DNA of 64,000 bases, from positions 35,720,766 to 35,784,765 of the forward strand of contig NC_081185.1 of NCBI RefSeq assembly GCF_029867415.1, given 5' to 3'. Of this stretch, positions 47,047 to 57,878 are shown piece by piece; within the stretch, counting starts at the first letter, position 1, and every line of letters starts with the position of its first letter. Origin of the DNA: Vicia villosa. Its lineage: Eukaryota; Streptophyta; Magnoliopsida; Fabales; Fabaceae. The notes under the pieces were generated by a model, which did no database searches, was not told where the DNA came from, and saw nothing but the letters and a program-made list of their open reading frames with translations. The position numbers and the translations under genes were made by a program.

Positions 47047-47180
47047 TACTCCCCCTTTTTGATGATGGCAAACATTTGGTTTAATGGCGAAGGCTCCCCC
47101 GGACTTGTGTGCGTAAGCTCCCCCGTACTAAGCTCCTTCGTACTCAGCTCCCTCGTACTCTCAACATATCTTCCCCTTTG
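47047..47180 (-). other. Polypurine tract region of the copia element, with several purine blocks
   Basis: On the minus strand, purine blocks lie directly before the 3' LTR (47047-47062), at about 47090-47160 (four 15-bp units around GTACGGGGGAGCTT) and at about 47168-47176. The block next to the LTR is the likely plus-strand primer. Confidence 0.65.
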
Positions 47181-47434
47181 ACAACATCAAAAGATAGACA
47201 ACAAGAGAATAGTAGAAGAGAGTAACAGAATAATATTTATAGAACAATATCTTGCATAGCATAATAGTTAAAAAATAGAGCATAAAATCAAAACATATTC
47301 AAAATACAACCAAGCGAACATATTATCCAAACAAAATCAAACAAAACAAGCTTAAGTTCGAGAGATAATAGGAAATAAACATAATGAGAATGAAATGTAA
47401 TGCAATGAGATGATTTGATGAGATGCAATGCATC

Positions 47435-48862
47435 CTAACGTCTGCCCCGTCTTCCTCTTCCTCTTTGGAAACCGTGAGGTCGATCCTCTTCAACCTGTTC
47501 CAGCAGATCAGGAACGGCTATGTTTAGAGTGTTGAAGCTTTGACTGAGATTTGCATGCCGATTAGCTGTTGTTTCTTCAAAGCGATTTTGTCTTTCAGTC
47601 AAGTTTGATGCAAAGGTCTCGAAGTCGCTCTTGTGCTCTTGAGCCAAGCGGTGTAGAGTTGCATACTGACGTTGTTGTTCATCATAGCGATCTTGTTGAA
47701 GCTGTTGCATATTCTGGAACTGGAGCTGCTGTGCTTCAAAGTTTTGTTGTTGAAGGATTTGTATATTCTCAAGCATAGAGATGATGTTGGACTGATCCGG
47801 CTGAGGTGGAGCTGTGTATCCCCAAGGGATTTCCTCTTCTTGAGGTGGAACATATTGCCAATTAGGATCCTTATCATGAGAAACATCTTCCATAGTATGA
47901 TCATCATCATTTGCTATGTCATGATCATTGCCTTCTTCTTCATTACCTGCAAGGTGGCCAAATTCTGTAGGATCGTTATAGTTGTATATGACTTTTCCGG
48001 TTCCCTTCTGGATGAGATAGTAAGTTTGCCTATCTGGATCCCAGTGGTATCCCATGAGGGTTAAGGTTGTTTGGGAGAACTCTTGAGGCTGTTTGATGCT
48101 GATGTAGGGCAGTCTATCAAGTTTCATACCGAAATGGTTCACAATTGTTTGAATGATTGAACCATAACATATAGTAGTAGTTTTCTGCTTTACCTCATAG
48201 AACTTGGCGGCGAGAAAATTTGGCCAGTTTACACGCGTTCTGTTTTGAAGCAGATACATTAACACAATTTCATTGCTTTCAACTCTTGAGTATCCTCTTG
48301 CTCGTGGTCGAATAATTCTGGAGATGATCCAATTTAGGAGCCTAGGATCTCTCTTTAAGTGCCCTGCTGTAATTGTTTCATTTGGCCTGTCAATGACGGA
48401 AGGGTCTTTGAGAATTGATCTCATGTAGGCCATATGATCATAGTTGGCCGGAACCTCACCGTCTTCTATACAAAGTTCATCTCCCACAAGCGTAAGGCCA
48501 AAGATGCTTATCCAAGCCCGTTTGTCAACAACATGCGATTTGGACCCCATCTTAAATCGGAAGTAACAACCGTCCCCTTTTTGTAACCCTGCATAGAAAG
48601 CCCTAACGGTATTCTCACAGTACAGAGTGTCATATTCCAACAATGGATGAATATTTTGATGCTGAATCAGATTTGTAACATTAGGAATATGCATACGGTT
48701 GGCAACATTTGGGTTATAGACATATTGGTTGATAATTTTCCTTTTCATTTGCCACTTTTCAAAGTTTTCCTTACAATCGGGATGAACAAGAGCTAGAGCA
48801 CTTACCGGTTGAGAAGATGATCCGGATGCAATTTCCTTTCCCTTTCTTGATTTTAGTGCCAT
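47435..48862 (-). CDS. Extra 3' ORF of the copia element (plant-transposon-protein-like)
   Basis: An intact 475-codon ORF between pol and the 3' LTR, the position of env-like ORFs in SIRE/Maximus elements. It starts at ATG 48862 with a short lysine-rich leader (KSRKGKEIASGSSSQP). Residues about 30-240 look like the globular 'putative plant transposon protein' domain (VRAFYAGL near 88-95, a W-I-I-SRIIRPR segment near 193-203, LMYLLQNRTRVNWP near 215-230). Then come an acidic stretch (about 305-345), a glutamine-rich coiled coil (about 365-440) and an RG-rich basic tail (RGRGRRGRR). I see no signal peptide or membrane segment, so an envelope role is not supported; nucleic-acid binding through the basic tail is possible. 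It is the only long uninterrupted frame in an otherwise broken element. The domain assignment is from recognition and was not searched. Confidence 0.7.
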   Translation of the reverse strand: MALKSRKGKEIASGSSSQPVSALALVHPDCKENFEKWQMKRKIINQYVYNPNVANRMHIPNVTNLIQHQNIHPLLEYDTLYCENTVRAFYAGLQKGDGCYFRFKMGSKSHVVDKRAWISIFGLTLVGDELCIEDGEVPANYDHMAYMRSILKDPSVIDRPNETITAGHLKRDPRLLNWIISRIIRPRARGYSRVESNEIVLMYLLQNRTRVNWPNFLAAKFYEVKQKTTTICYGSIIQTIVNHFGMKLDRLPYISIKQPQEFSQTTLTLMGYHWDPDRQTYYLIQKGTGKVIYNYNDPTEFGHLAGNEEEGNDHDIANDDDHTMEDVSHDKDPNWQYVPPQEEEIPWGYTAPPQPDQSNIISMLENIQILQQQNFEAQQLQFQNMQQLQQDRYDEQQRQYATLHRLAQEHKSDFETFASNLTERQNRFEETTANRHANLSQSFNTLNIAVPDLLEQVEEDRPHGFQRGRGRRGRR

Positions 48863-49529
48863 GATTGGAGATAATTTGTGTGAGAAAGAGGAGTTTTGGA
48901 GGAATTTGATGTAGGAGAATTAGGGTTGGTCGTACACAAGGGTTTGAGAATGAGCAAGAATGAAAAATGTATGCTTAATGATGTATGGGGATGGGTCGGG
49001 TCGACCAACAGACCCAAATTTTGCATTTTTGTATCAGTAGGTCGACCTAAAGTGAGACTGGGTCGGCCTAACAGAAGGACCCTGAAAATGATTCAGATTA
49101 GGTCGACCTAAAAGAGGTGTAGGTCGACGTAACTGAGCATGATTTTGTTATTTGTAAAAAAATTTCTGTAGGTCGACTCAGAGGCAGAGTAGGTTGACCT
49201 AAAATGCCTCAAATGTTAGAAATGCAGTGATGATACTTATGTATGTTGGATTCATGCTTATTCTACTTACTTGTATGCCCAAAACATGATATGTTATGAG
49301 TAATGATGATCAACATATACATGTAAATGAGATATATGGAGAAGCATACATGAAGTCACTATAAACATGTTAATTGATAGCATATTATAGTATCAATGAT
49401 ATTTTTGGAAGTGAGCAACAAACATGTTACCACTTTCTCAATTTGTAGGTATCTCGTCATCATTTCGTAGAATGGAGTATAGTCCTCTTGTCAATGTGGA
49501 ACGATTCTAGATTTGTTGATGGACTACCT
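48863..49529 (-). other. Region upstream of the extra ORF, with palindrome doublets
   Basis: Non-coding. It carries three doublets of the LTR motif GGTCGACC (centres 49043.5/49064.5, 49104.5/49125.5, 49174.5/49195.5) and a single site at 49002.5, about 140-340 bp upstream of the ORF start. The remaining sequence is AT-rich with no feature. Confidence 0.7.
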
Positions 49530-50285
49530 TCATACTTCCTCTTGATTGTAGCCTTGAGCTACTAATCTAGCCTTGTTTCTAGTAATAACTCCGTTTTCAT
49601 CAAGTTTGTTACAAAAAACCCATCTAGTACCGATCACTTGATGTTCTCCCGGATGAGGGACAAGATCCCAAACATCATTCCATTTAAATTGGTTTAATTC
49701 TTCTTGCATGGCCATTAGCCAATGCTCATCAAGTGATGCTTCCTTAGCATTTTTCGCCTCAACTTGTGAAACATAAGCAAAATGATGACAAAAGTTACTT
49801 ATCTTGGAGCGTGTTGTAACGCCTTTTGAGATGTCCCCTATTATGTTGTCGATTGGATGATCTTTTACGTTTGTCTAGGCCTTAGGAAGTTCTTCGTTGT
49901 TTGAGATGCTTTCTTTTTCAACATTATCATGAGACTCATCTTTCTCTTTCTTAGCATCTTCGTTTGCAACACTTTCAGTTTCGTCTTCCTTACCTTTGAC
50001 AATGTCTTCAGTAGATGGGCCTGCACAGTCAAAATATATACCTTTCTCGACACATTTTGCATAAGATTCATCAAAGGACACATGAACTACACTTCCTTTA
50101 CTAAGTATAGCTCCCCGATTGTTGTCTCCATAGGTGACATACCCCTTTTTCTTTGCGTGGAACTCAACAAAAAGTGATATGTCTCCTGTCATGTGTCTTG
50201 AACATCCGCTATCAAGGAACCACAACCTTTCGGCAATGTCAAGACACTTTTCCTGCAAAATTAATTTAGAGTGGAAGGTCCCCAA
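49530..50285 (-). pseudogene. Copia protease and truncated pol remnant
   Basis: On the minus strand, the protease motif WFLDSGCSRHMTGD (catalytic DSG) lies near 50215-50170. The frame passes abruptly from the protease into sequence that normally lies after integrase (HVSFDESY near 50095, then an acidic linker), so the integrase core has been deleted. Reverse transcriptase starts near 49710 (MQEELNQFKWNDVWDLVP...GTRWVF..KLDE.G.I.RNKARLVAQGY) and stops at 49530; the catalytic YVDD part is absent. A TAG near 49876 also breaks the frame. The frame differs from gag, which ends at 50261, overlapping by 25 nt. Confidence 0.8.
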
Positions 50286-50968
50286 TCTTCATTGGGTCCT
50301 TGGTAGTGAGTACATAAATTGTTGCACTTCGGAAACCATTGAAATACTCCTTTAGGAACTAAAATCCTCCTAAATTTGCATTTTTCAATGGTATGACCCT
50401 TTTTGCAACAATAGTGACAAGTAATATGATGAGAGTATGCTGTTTTGCTAGTTGATACTTTTGGTACAAAAGTGTATTTACTATATAAAGGAGTATACGA
50501 TCTTTTGAACTTATTTGGATCAACCGCAAAAGTCACTTTTGGTTGTAGAGCCTTATCTAATTTGGCCTTTAGATCTCTTACTTCTTTTTGCCAAATATGA
50601 CATGTCTCACAACCAAACCATGATGTAGGATCTTCCTCAATTTTATCCTTTTGAATATCTAGCATAGATTGTTTCAAAGCTTCCATATCCTTTTCGTTCT
50701 TCTCAACTTTTGATTCAAGATATAAATTTTTTTTCTTATTTGAGGTCAAAAGTTTGAAAGCTTCAATTGTATCTCTATGTAGTTCTTCAAAAGCTAATTT
50801 TAATTGATCATGAGATACCTTATCTACAAGTTCAGGTTTAAGATGACGTACACGTTTCTTTTTCTTGTGTTGATGAGCCGTAAGACATAAGTTTGCCGAT
50901 TCTTCTTCATCGCTTGATGAGTCTTCACTTGAGGAATCACTTTCCCATGCTATGTAGGCTCTTCTAGG
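50261..50968 (-). pseudogene. Copia gag, C-terminal part
   Basis: This continues gag after the nested insertion. With one copy of CTTGT removed, the codon phase from 56797-56792 runs into 50968 unchanged. It holds an acidic serine-rich stretch (SDSSSEDSSSDEEE), a coiled coil near 50749-50650 and a second zinc knuckle, C-H-Y-C-C-K-K-G-H-T-I-E-K-C, near 50415-50374 (CX2CX4HX4C, intact). It ends at TAA 50261-50263. With the first part, gag would be about 579 residues. Confidence 0.78.
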
Positions 50969-50973
50969 CTTGT
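50969..50973. other. Target-site duplication CTTGT, left copy
   Basis: CTTGT at 50969-50973 and at 56792-56796 flanks the innermost element. Confidence 0.92.
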
Positions 50974-53619
50974 TGTAACACCCGAAAATTTATTTAATTA
51001 ATTAAATAAATTATTCAAGAATTTAATATGGAAATTCGATCGAAGTTGGATTTATAAGTGATATTATAAGACGCAGAATTGGACTATTTAGACGGTTAAT
51101 CGAATAATTATTAAAGTTGGATTTTTTTGGTTGAAGAAAATAATATTAGTAATAATATTATTTAATTTGGTTTAGTTGTGGTGTGATATATAGCAATATG
51201 GTGGTGTACGATTAGTAAGCCCATTAAGAAATAATAGTAGTTATATTATTATTATTTGATTTATTGGATTAAAAAGGAGAATATATGGAATTAGGTTTCT
51301 GTGGAAAAGAGAGTTTTGGCTTTTGGGAGAATAGATCGTGAAACGAAGTTGCCGACAAAGAGGAACGCGGTTTTGGCATCGTTGGGAAAAGGCTTGCACT
51401 CAATCGGATATTAGAGGCGATCTCCGAATCTAAGGTAAGGGTGGGGTTCTTACTCTATAAACGGGGATATGATGAATATTATGTAGGAATTGGGTTCTCA
51501 TATAGTTATTGGAATTGTATGATAATATATGATGGGTAAAAACTGTTTAAGAAATTTTTATGGCTGTATGATTGTTAGGTTTTAATAATAATCCTTAATA
51601 TATGATGATTAAGCTGTGTTTGTATTAATGAAATTGGGTGAAAATTAATTCATATATGTTGTATATTATAATGGATTATATATAAAATTGAATAAACATT
51701 GCGTGTCGTGTGAATTTTCTTGAGAAAATTAGTTCTGATGTACGTAGTGTTAAAAGGGAATGGTTTAATTGTATGTAGTTAAAGTAAAACGATGTGTATG
51801 GCAATGTTATTCGAAAATGCAGTATATGCTATTATTTGATTTCCATCTGAACATTGTGTATGTTGTTAAGTTTGCTTTGTCTTGAATGTATAACAAGTGA
51901 ATATGATTGGCATATAAAGCTACTAATTGTTATTATAAATTGATACAAAAATATGACGTAACAGTAAGTGGTCTATAGCAATACTGATATGTGTATTAGT
52001 AAGAGAGATTTTATAAAAATATTTTTAAGAACAAGTTCTTAATGAATTGAACAATTTGAGTTAGTTATCTAATTTAAGTTATTTGTTTTATCATGTCATA
52101 TTTATCTGAGTTTTCAATAGGGTTGTGAGAGTTGCTTCCGAGATGTTTAGAGTTAAATCTAATGAGCTGTAAAGATTAAAATTAAGGCATTTGACCCGTT
52201 AGAGTTGTTTTATTATTATTTGAGTCAGACCATTAGCTACTAATTAGGTTCATAAGAGTTACTCTTATATGTAAGAGTTATCAGTAGAGGATTTTTGGGT
52301 ACTTTAGAGTTGTAGGGATTATTGTAGAGTTGTTTAGATTTCCTTGGAAACGCTGTCGAGTTATAATTAAATATCGTTATAACTTTTTACAAGTTAATAA
52401 TATAGAATAATATTAGGAGTGTTCGGGAATAATTCGATAACCGTTGTGCTTGCGGTGTTTTTGGTGATGTTGCGACGTGACGTATTTTTGTGAGTTTTGT
52501 GAAGTATGGCGATGTTTGCGTGAATTATTTGTGATGAATTATTGTTGTTGAATTGTCGTGTGATATATTGCGATGTTGTGATGATTTTTTGTGAATTATT
52601 GCGAAGCGCGTGATTTAAGGTGACGATTGTTTATCAATAATTATTGATATATCTTGGCGATGTAGGCGAATGCCTTTGTGGTGATGTTTGGCGACGTGTT
52701 TGTGATATAGGCGTATGCCTCGCGACGTTGTTTTGCGATGTTTTTGATTTGTTGCATTTCATCAGTGTCTCATGATTTGCATGTTTTAGCGACGGCCTGG
52801 ATTGGCAAACAGCGACGAAGGCTTATGCCTGTTTTGATGCCTCTATTATCTGGTGATTGGCGATGGGGGCTGAAGCCCTGGGTACCACATGCATGTGCAT
52901 TTGTTAGAGTCGCATTTCATTTGTGTGATTATGATGTTATGTGTTTTTTTGACGCGTGAATTTATGTGACTTGTTGTGAACTTTGAATATGATCTTATGT
53001 GAGATATTGTGATTTGTGTTGTTGATTGAAACGGTGAAGTAAACTAGGCGGTAACGATTATACCGCAAAGCGATAATTATTATAACTTGAACCTGAATAT
53101 ACTGTTTATCATCACCCTGTTTATATTGTTTGATATCTCACCCCTTCTGAATGATGTTTCCCTTACCGTGGGAAACGGACAGGTACTCAAGATAGCGGTG
53201 GAAGTTTTGAAGTGATTTTATGAAGTCTTTAGTTGCTGTTATTCGAGTTGGTGTCTTGCTCTGATACGTAGCACTCGGGGGGATAAACTATTGTTTTAGT
53301 AATTATTATGTTTGATGGATTTTTAGTGATGTTTTATTTTGGTTGTGACTCAAACTTGTTTTGTGAAGATGCTATGATTAAAATAAATCATTGTGAAGTT
53401 TTGTGAATTCCGCTGCGAGATAAAATAATTATTTTGATACAGTGATTTTGAGAATTAATTTTAATTGTCCGTTTATGTTTATGTGCTATGTATCTATATG
53501 AAGGTGTGAATTACGTAAATGTTTTTGAGATGACGAATATGTGATACCTCAAATAAACTTGTTTGAAATTTATACTCTGATTTTCTGTATAATTTATCGG
53601 GTAGATTTGGGGTGTTACA
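50974..53619 (+). mobile_element. 5' LTR of the gutted element
   Basis: 2646 bp. A 26-bp perfect AT palindrome lies at 50987-51012, 13 bp from the LTR start. An 18-bp AT palindrome lies near 52632-52649, and three AGGC-N4-GCCT inverted repeats at 52664, 52709 and 52819. The 73-codon ORF at 52738 is repeated at 55910 in the other LTR and is not supported as a gene. Confidence 0.92.
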
Positions 53620-54152
53620 TTAGTGGTATCAGAGCAGGTCGGTCCGTCCGGCCAGAGTCGTCTAATTATTGTCTATCCCTTAGTACACGATAAGTGTGTA
53701 CAACACTGTCGGTACTTATTGTTTTTTTATTGCTTGTTGCAGGAGTTGGTTTGGAACTAAGTGGGGGAGAAGTTGTGCTTCTTGATTATGATTCGGGGTT
53801 GTAAGTTGTTGGTGCTTCGGTAGCGAAGGACACCTGAATATGGAAATAAGAATTGCGTATGTGTTTGGCGTTGAATGTGTTGCTGAGGATGATGAGGTGA
53901 GATTGTATAACCAAATGTAAGCAAGTGCTAGCTATTTCTACGTTGTAAGTTGTTGTTTCAAGATATTGTTAAAATGGTTGGCAAGTTAGTAAGGATTATG
54001 TTGCAATCGTATTGGAAGATTGAGGTATAAGTATTGGATTTAAACCATGATCGGGTTGTCGTTGAATCGAAGGATTAGATGTGAAGGATGTGTTAAGGAT
54101 GGTGGTATCGGATGAATTTTCGAGGACGAAAATCTTTTAAGTGGGGGAGAGT
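53620..54152 (+). other. Interior of the gutted element
   Basis: 533 bp with primer site at its left end and polypurine tract at its right end. A second purine block, 'aagtgggggagaag' (53759-53772), could be a duplicated tract. No ORF. Confidence 0.85.
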
Positions 54153-56791
54153 TGTAACACCCGAAAATTTATTTAATTAATTAAATAAATTATTCAAGAA
54201 TTTAATATGGAAATTCGATCGAAGTTGGATTTATAAGTGATATTATAAGACGCAGAATTGGACTATTTAGACGGTTAATCGAATAATTATTAAAGTTGGA
54301 TTTTTTTGGTTGAAGAAAATAATATTAGTAATAATATTATTTAATTTGGTTTAGCTGTGGTGTGATATATATAGCAATATGGTGGTGTACGATTAGTAAG
54401 CCCATTAAGAAATAATAGTAGTTATATTATTATTATTTTATTTATTGGATTAAAAAGGAGAATATATGGAATTAGGTTTCTGTGGAAAAGAGGGTTTTGG
54501 CTTTTGGGAGAATAGATCGTGAAACGAAGTTGCCGACAAAGAGGAACGCGGTTTTGGCATCGTTGGGAAAAGGCTTGCACTCAATCGGATATTAGAGGCG
54601 ATCTCCGAATCTAAGGTAAGGGTGGGGTTCTTACTCTATAAACGGGGATATGATGAATATTATGTAGGAATTGGGTTCTCATATAGTTATTGGAATTGTA
54701 TGATAATATATGATGGGTAAAAACTGTTTAAGAAATTTTTATGGCTGTATGATTGTTAGGTTTTAATAATAATCCTTAATATATGATGATTAAGCTGTGT
54801 TTGTATTAATGAAATTGGGTGAAAATTAAGTTGTATATTATAATGGATTATATATAAAATTGAATAAACATTGCGTGTCGTGTGAATTTCCTTGAGAAAA
54901 TTAGTTCTGATGTACGTAGTGTTAAAAGGAAATGGTTTAATTGTATGTAGTTAAAGTAAAACGATGTGTATGGCAATGTTATTCGAAAATGCAGTATATG
55001 CTATTATTTGATTTCCATCTGAACATTGTGTATGTTGTTAAGTTTGCTTTGTCTTGAATGTGTAACAAGTGAATATGATTGGCATATAAAGCTACTAATT
55101 GTTATTATAAATTGATACAAAAATATGACGTAACAGTAAGTGGTCTATAGCAATACTGATATGTGTATTAGTAAGAGAGATTTTATAAAAATATTTTTAA
55201 GAACAAGTTCTTAATGAATTGAACAATTTGAGTTAGTTATCTAATTTAAGTTATTTGTTTTATCATGTCATATTTATCTGAGTTTTCAATAGGGTTGTGA
55301 GAGTTGCTTCCGAGATGTTTAGAGTTAAATCTAATGAGCTGTAAAGATTAAAATTAAGGCATTTGACCCGTTAGAGTTGTTTTATTATTATTTGAGTCAG
55401 ACCATTAGCTACTAATTAGGTTCATAAGAGTTACTCTTATATGTAAGAGTTATCAGTAGAGGATTTTTGGGTACTTTAGAGTTGTAGGGATTATTGTAGA
55501 GTTGTTTAGATTTCCTTGGAAACGCTGTCGAGTTATAATTAAATATCGTTATAACTTTTTACAAGTTAATAATATAGAATAATATTAGGAGTGTTCGGGA
55601 ATAATTCGATAACCGTTGTGCTTGCGGTGTTTTTGGTGATGTTGCGACGTGACGTATTTTTGTGAGTTTTGTGAAGTATGGCGATGTTTGCGTGAATTAT
55701 TTGTGATGAATTATTGTTGTTGAATTGTCGTGTGATATATTGCGATGTTGTGATGATTTTTTGTGAATTATTGCGAAGCGCGTGATTTAAGGTGACGATT
55801 GTTTATCAATAATTATTGATATATCTTGGCGATGTAGGCGAATGCCTTTGTGGTGATGTTTGGCGACGTGTTTGTGATATAGGCGTATGCCTCGCGACGT
55901 TGTTTTGCGATGTTTTTGATTTATTGCATTTCATCAGTGTCTCATGATTTGCATGTTTTAGCGACGGCCTGGATTGGCAAACAGCGACGAAGGCTTATGC
56001 CTGTTTTGATGCCTCTATTATCTGGCGATTGGCGATGGGGGCTGAAGCCCTGGGTACCACATGCATGTGCATTTGTTAGAGTCGCATTTCATTTGTGTGA
56101 TTATGATGTTATGTGTTTTTTTGACGCGTGAATTTATGTGACTTGTTGTGAACTTTGAATATGATCTTATGTGAGATATTGTGATTTGTGTTGTTGATTG
56201 AAACGGTGAAGTAAACTAGGCGGTAACGATTATACCGCAAAGCGATAATTATTATAACTTGAACCTGAATATACTGTTTATCATCACCCTGTTTATATTG
56301 TTTGATATCTCACCCCTTCTGAATGATGTTTCCCTTACCGTGGGAAACGGACAGGTACTCAAGATAGCGGTGGAAGTTTTGAAGTGATTTTATGAAGTCT
56401 TTAGTTGCTGTTATTCGAGTTGGTGTCTTGCTCTGATACGTAGCACTCGGGGGGATAAACTATTGTTTTAGTAATTATTATGTTTGATGGATTTTTAGTG
56501 ATGTTTTATTTTGGTTGTGACTCAAACTTGTTTTGTGAAGATGCTATGATTAAAATAAATCATTGTGAAGTTTTGTGAATTCCGCTGCGAGATAAAATAA
56601 TTATTTTGATACAGTGATTTTGAGAATTAATTTTAATTGTCCGTTTATGTTTATGTGCTATGTATCTATATGAAGGTGTGAATTACGTAAATGTTTTTGA
56701 GATGACGAATATGTGATACCTCAAATAAACTTGTTTGAAATTTATACTCTGATTTTCTGTATAATTTATCGGGTAGATTTGGGGTGTTACA
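54153..56791 (+). mobile_element. 3' LTR of the gutted element
   Basis: 2639 bp, nearly identical to 50974-53619. It lacks an 11-bp segment near 54830 that is present in the other LTR. Confidence 0.92.
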
Positions 56792-56796
56792 CTTGT
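56792..56796. other. Target-site duplication CTTGT, right copy
   Basis: Pairs with 50969-50973. Confidence 0.92.
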
Positions 56797-57823
56797 TGTG
56801 ACTTTTGCTTTGATTCTTCTCTTTCTCCTTCTTAAGGTATGGAAACTCCGGTTTGTAATGACCAACTTTACCACAATTGAAACAAGGACCTTTGGATTTT
56901 CCTTTGTTATTTTCATCTTGTTTGTACTTGTTGAATTGCTTCCTATAGTTGATTAAGCTTTTGTCGGAGTGTTTTGCTCCATTTTTCTTTATGTATTTGT
57001 TGTACCTTCGCACAAACAGTCTCATTTCCTCAACATCCGAGTCTTCCTCATCACTAGTATCACTATCCTCTTGCTCTTGTTTTGAGATCTTGGATTTTGA
57101 AGCCTTTAGAGCTATTGACTTCTTCTCTACCTCTTTCTCCATGTTCTTATCTTTCTTTACCTTTTTCTCATGCATGTCAAGGCATTTAAGATGTTGCTCA
57201 TGTTCTTCCAGTTTACCGAAGAGAGTGGTGATGTCTAAGGTATTTAGATCGTTTGCTTCCTTTATGGCTGTAACCTTGGGTTGCCATTCCCTGTTTAAAC
57301 ACCTTAAGATTTTGTTAGTAGCAATAGCATTGGAAACAGGTCTATCAAGGGAGTTCAAACGATTTTTAAGATGCACAAATCTCTTTTGCATGTTTTCGAT
57401 GGATTCACCATCTTCCATGTGAAAGAGTTTGAACTCTTGAGTTAACGTATTGATTCTAGATAGTTTGACATCATTTGTGCCCTCATGGGCAACTTGCAAT
57501 GTGTCCCACATAGCTTTAGCGGATCTACAATGGGAAACACGATAGTATTCATCAACTCCTAGAGCTGATATTAGAATGTTTCTCGCTTTCCAATCGTATC
57601 CATATCTCTTTTCATCTTCAGCATCCCAAGTATTTTCTGGTTTAGGGACAACAGCACTAGCTGCATTTGTCATGGTAATTTGAAAGGGACCATTAACAAT
57701 TGTTGTCCAAATGTTCCTATCAATTGCATTGATATGAACGCACATACAATCCTTCCAATAGCCATAGTTTTCACCGTTGAAAACTGGAGCTCTATTGTGA
57801 GCCCCTTTAGGTCCGGAAGCCAT
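56797..57823 (-). pseudogene. Copia gag, N-terminal part
   Basis: Gag forms the cytoplasmic particle that packages element RNA. I start at ATG 57823 (MASGPKGAHNRAPVFNGENY); the frame is open further upstream but into the primer site. The gag-polypeptide region of copia elements covers residues about 10-230 (NGENYGYWKDCM, TQEFKLFHMEDGESI, a hydrophobic helix after 150). A lysine- and acid-rich stretch follows. The zinc knuckle at residues 314-327 reads C-F-N-C-G-K-V-G-H-Y-K-P-E-F: the last ligand is Phe, where Cys is expected, so it is damaged by one base change. The frame continues at 50968 after the nested insertion. Confidence 0.82.
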
Positions 57824-57878
57824 CTTTCCAATAAGTGTTTCACGTAGCACGGAATAAACCAGAGCTCTTGATGCCACT

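Larger units (their letters stand above)
50974..56791 (+). mobile_element. Gutted LTR retrotransposon (two 2.64-kb LTRs, 533-bp interior)
   Basis: LTRs 50974-53619 and 54153-56791, both 'tgtaacacccg...ggtgttaca'. By eye they differ by about 9 substitutions and 2 indels (about 0.4%). The interior keeps only a perfect initiator-Met primer site, TGGTATCAGAGC (53624-53635), and a polypurine tract, AAGTGGGGGAGAGT (54139-54152). There is no coding region, so it must have been mobilised by another element's proteins. 'gaggacgaaaatcttttaag' before the tract is like the 3' end of Tekay/Del chromoviruses, so a Ty3/gypsy origin is likely. Target duplication CTTGT. Confidence 0.92.

Noticed and set aside
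47435..48862. Calling the extra copia ORF an envelope gene
   Set aside because: No signal peptide or membrane helix is visible; only its position resembles env.
52738..52959. 73-codon ORF as a gene
   Set aside because: Repeated at 55910 only because it lies in both LTRs of one element; no domain.
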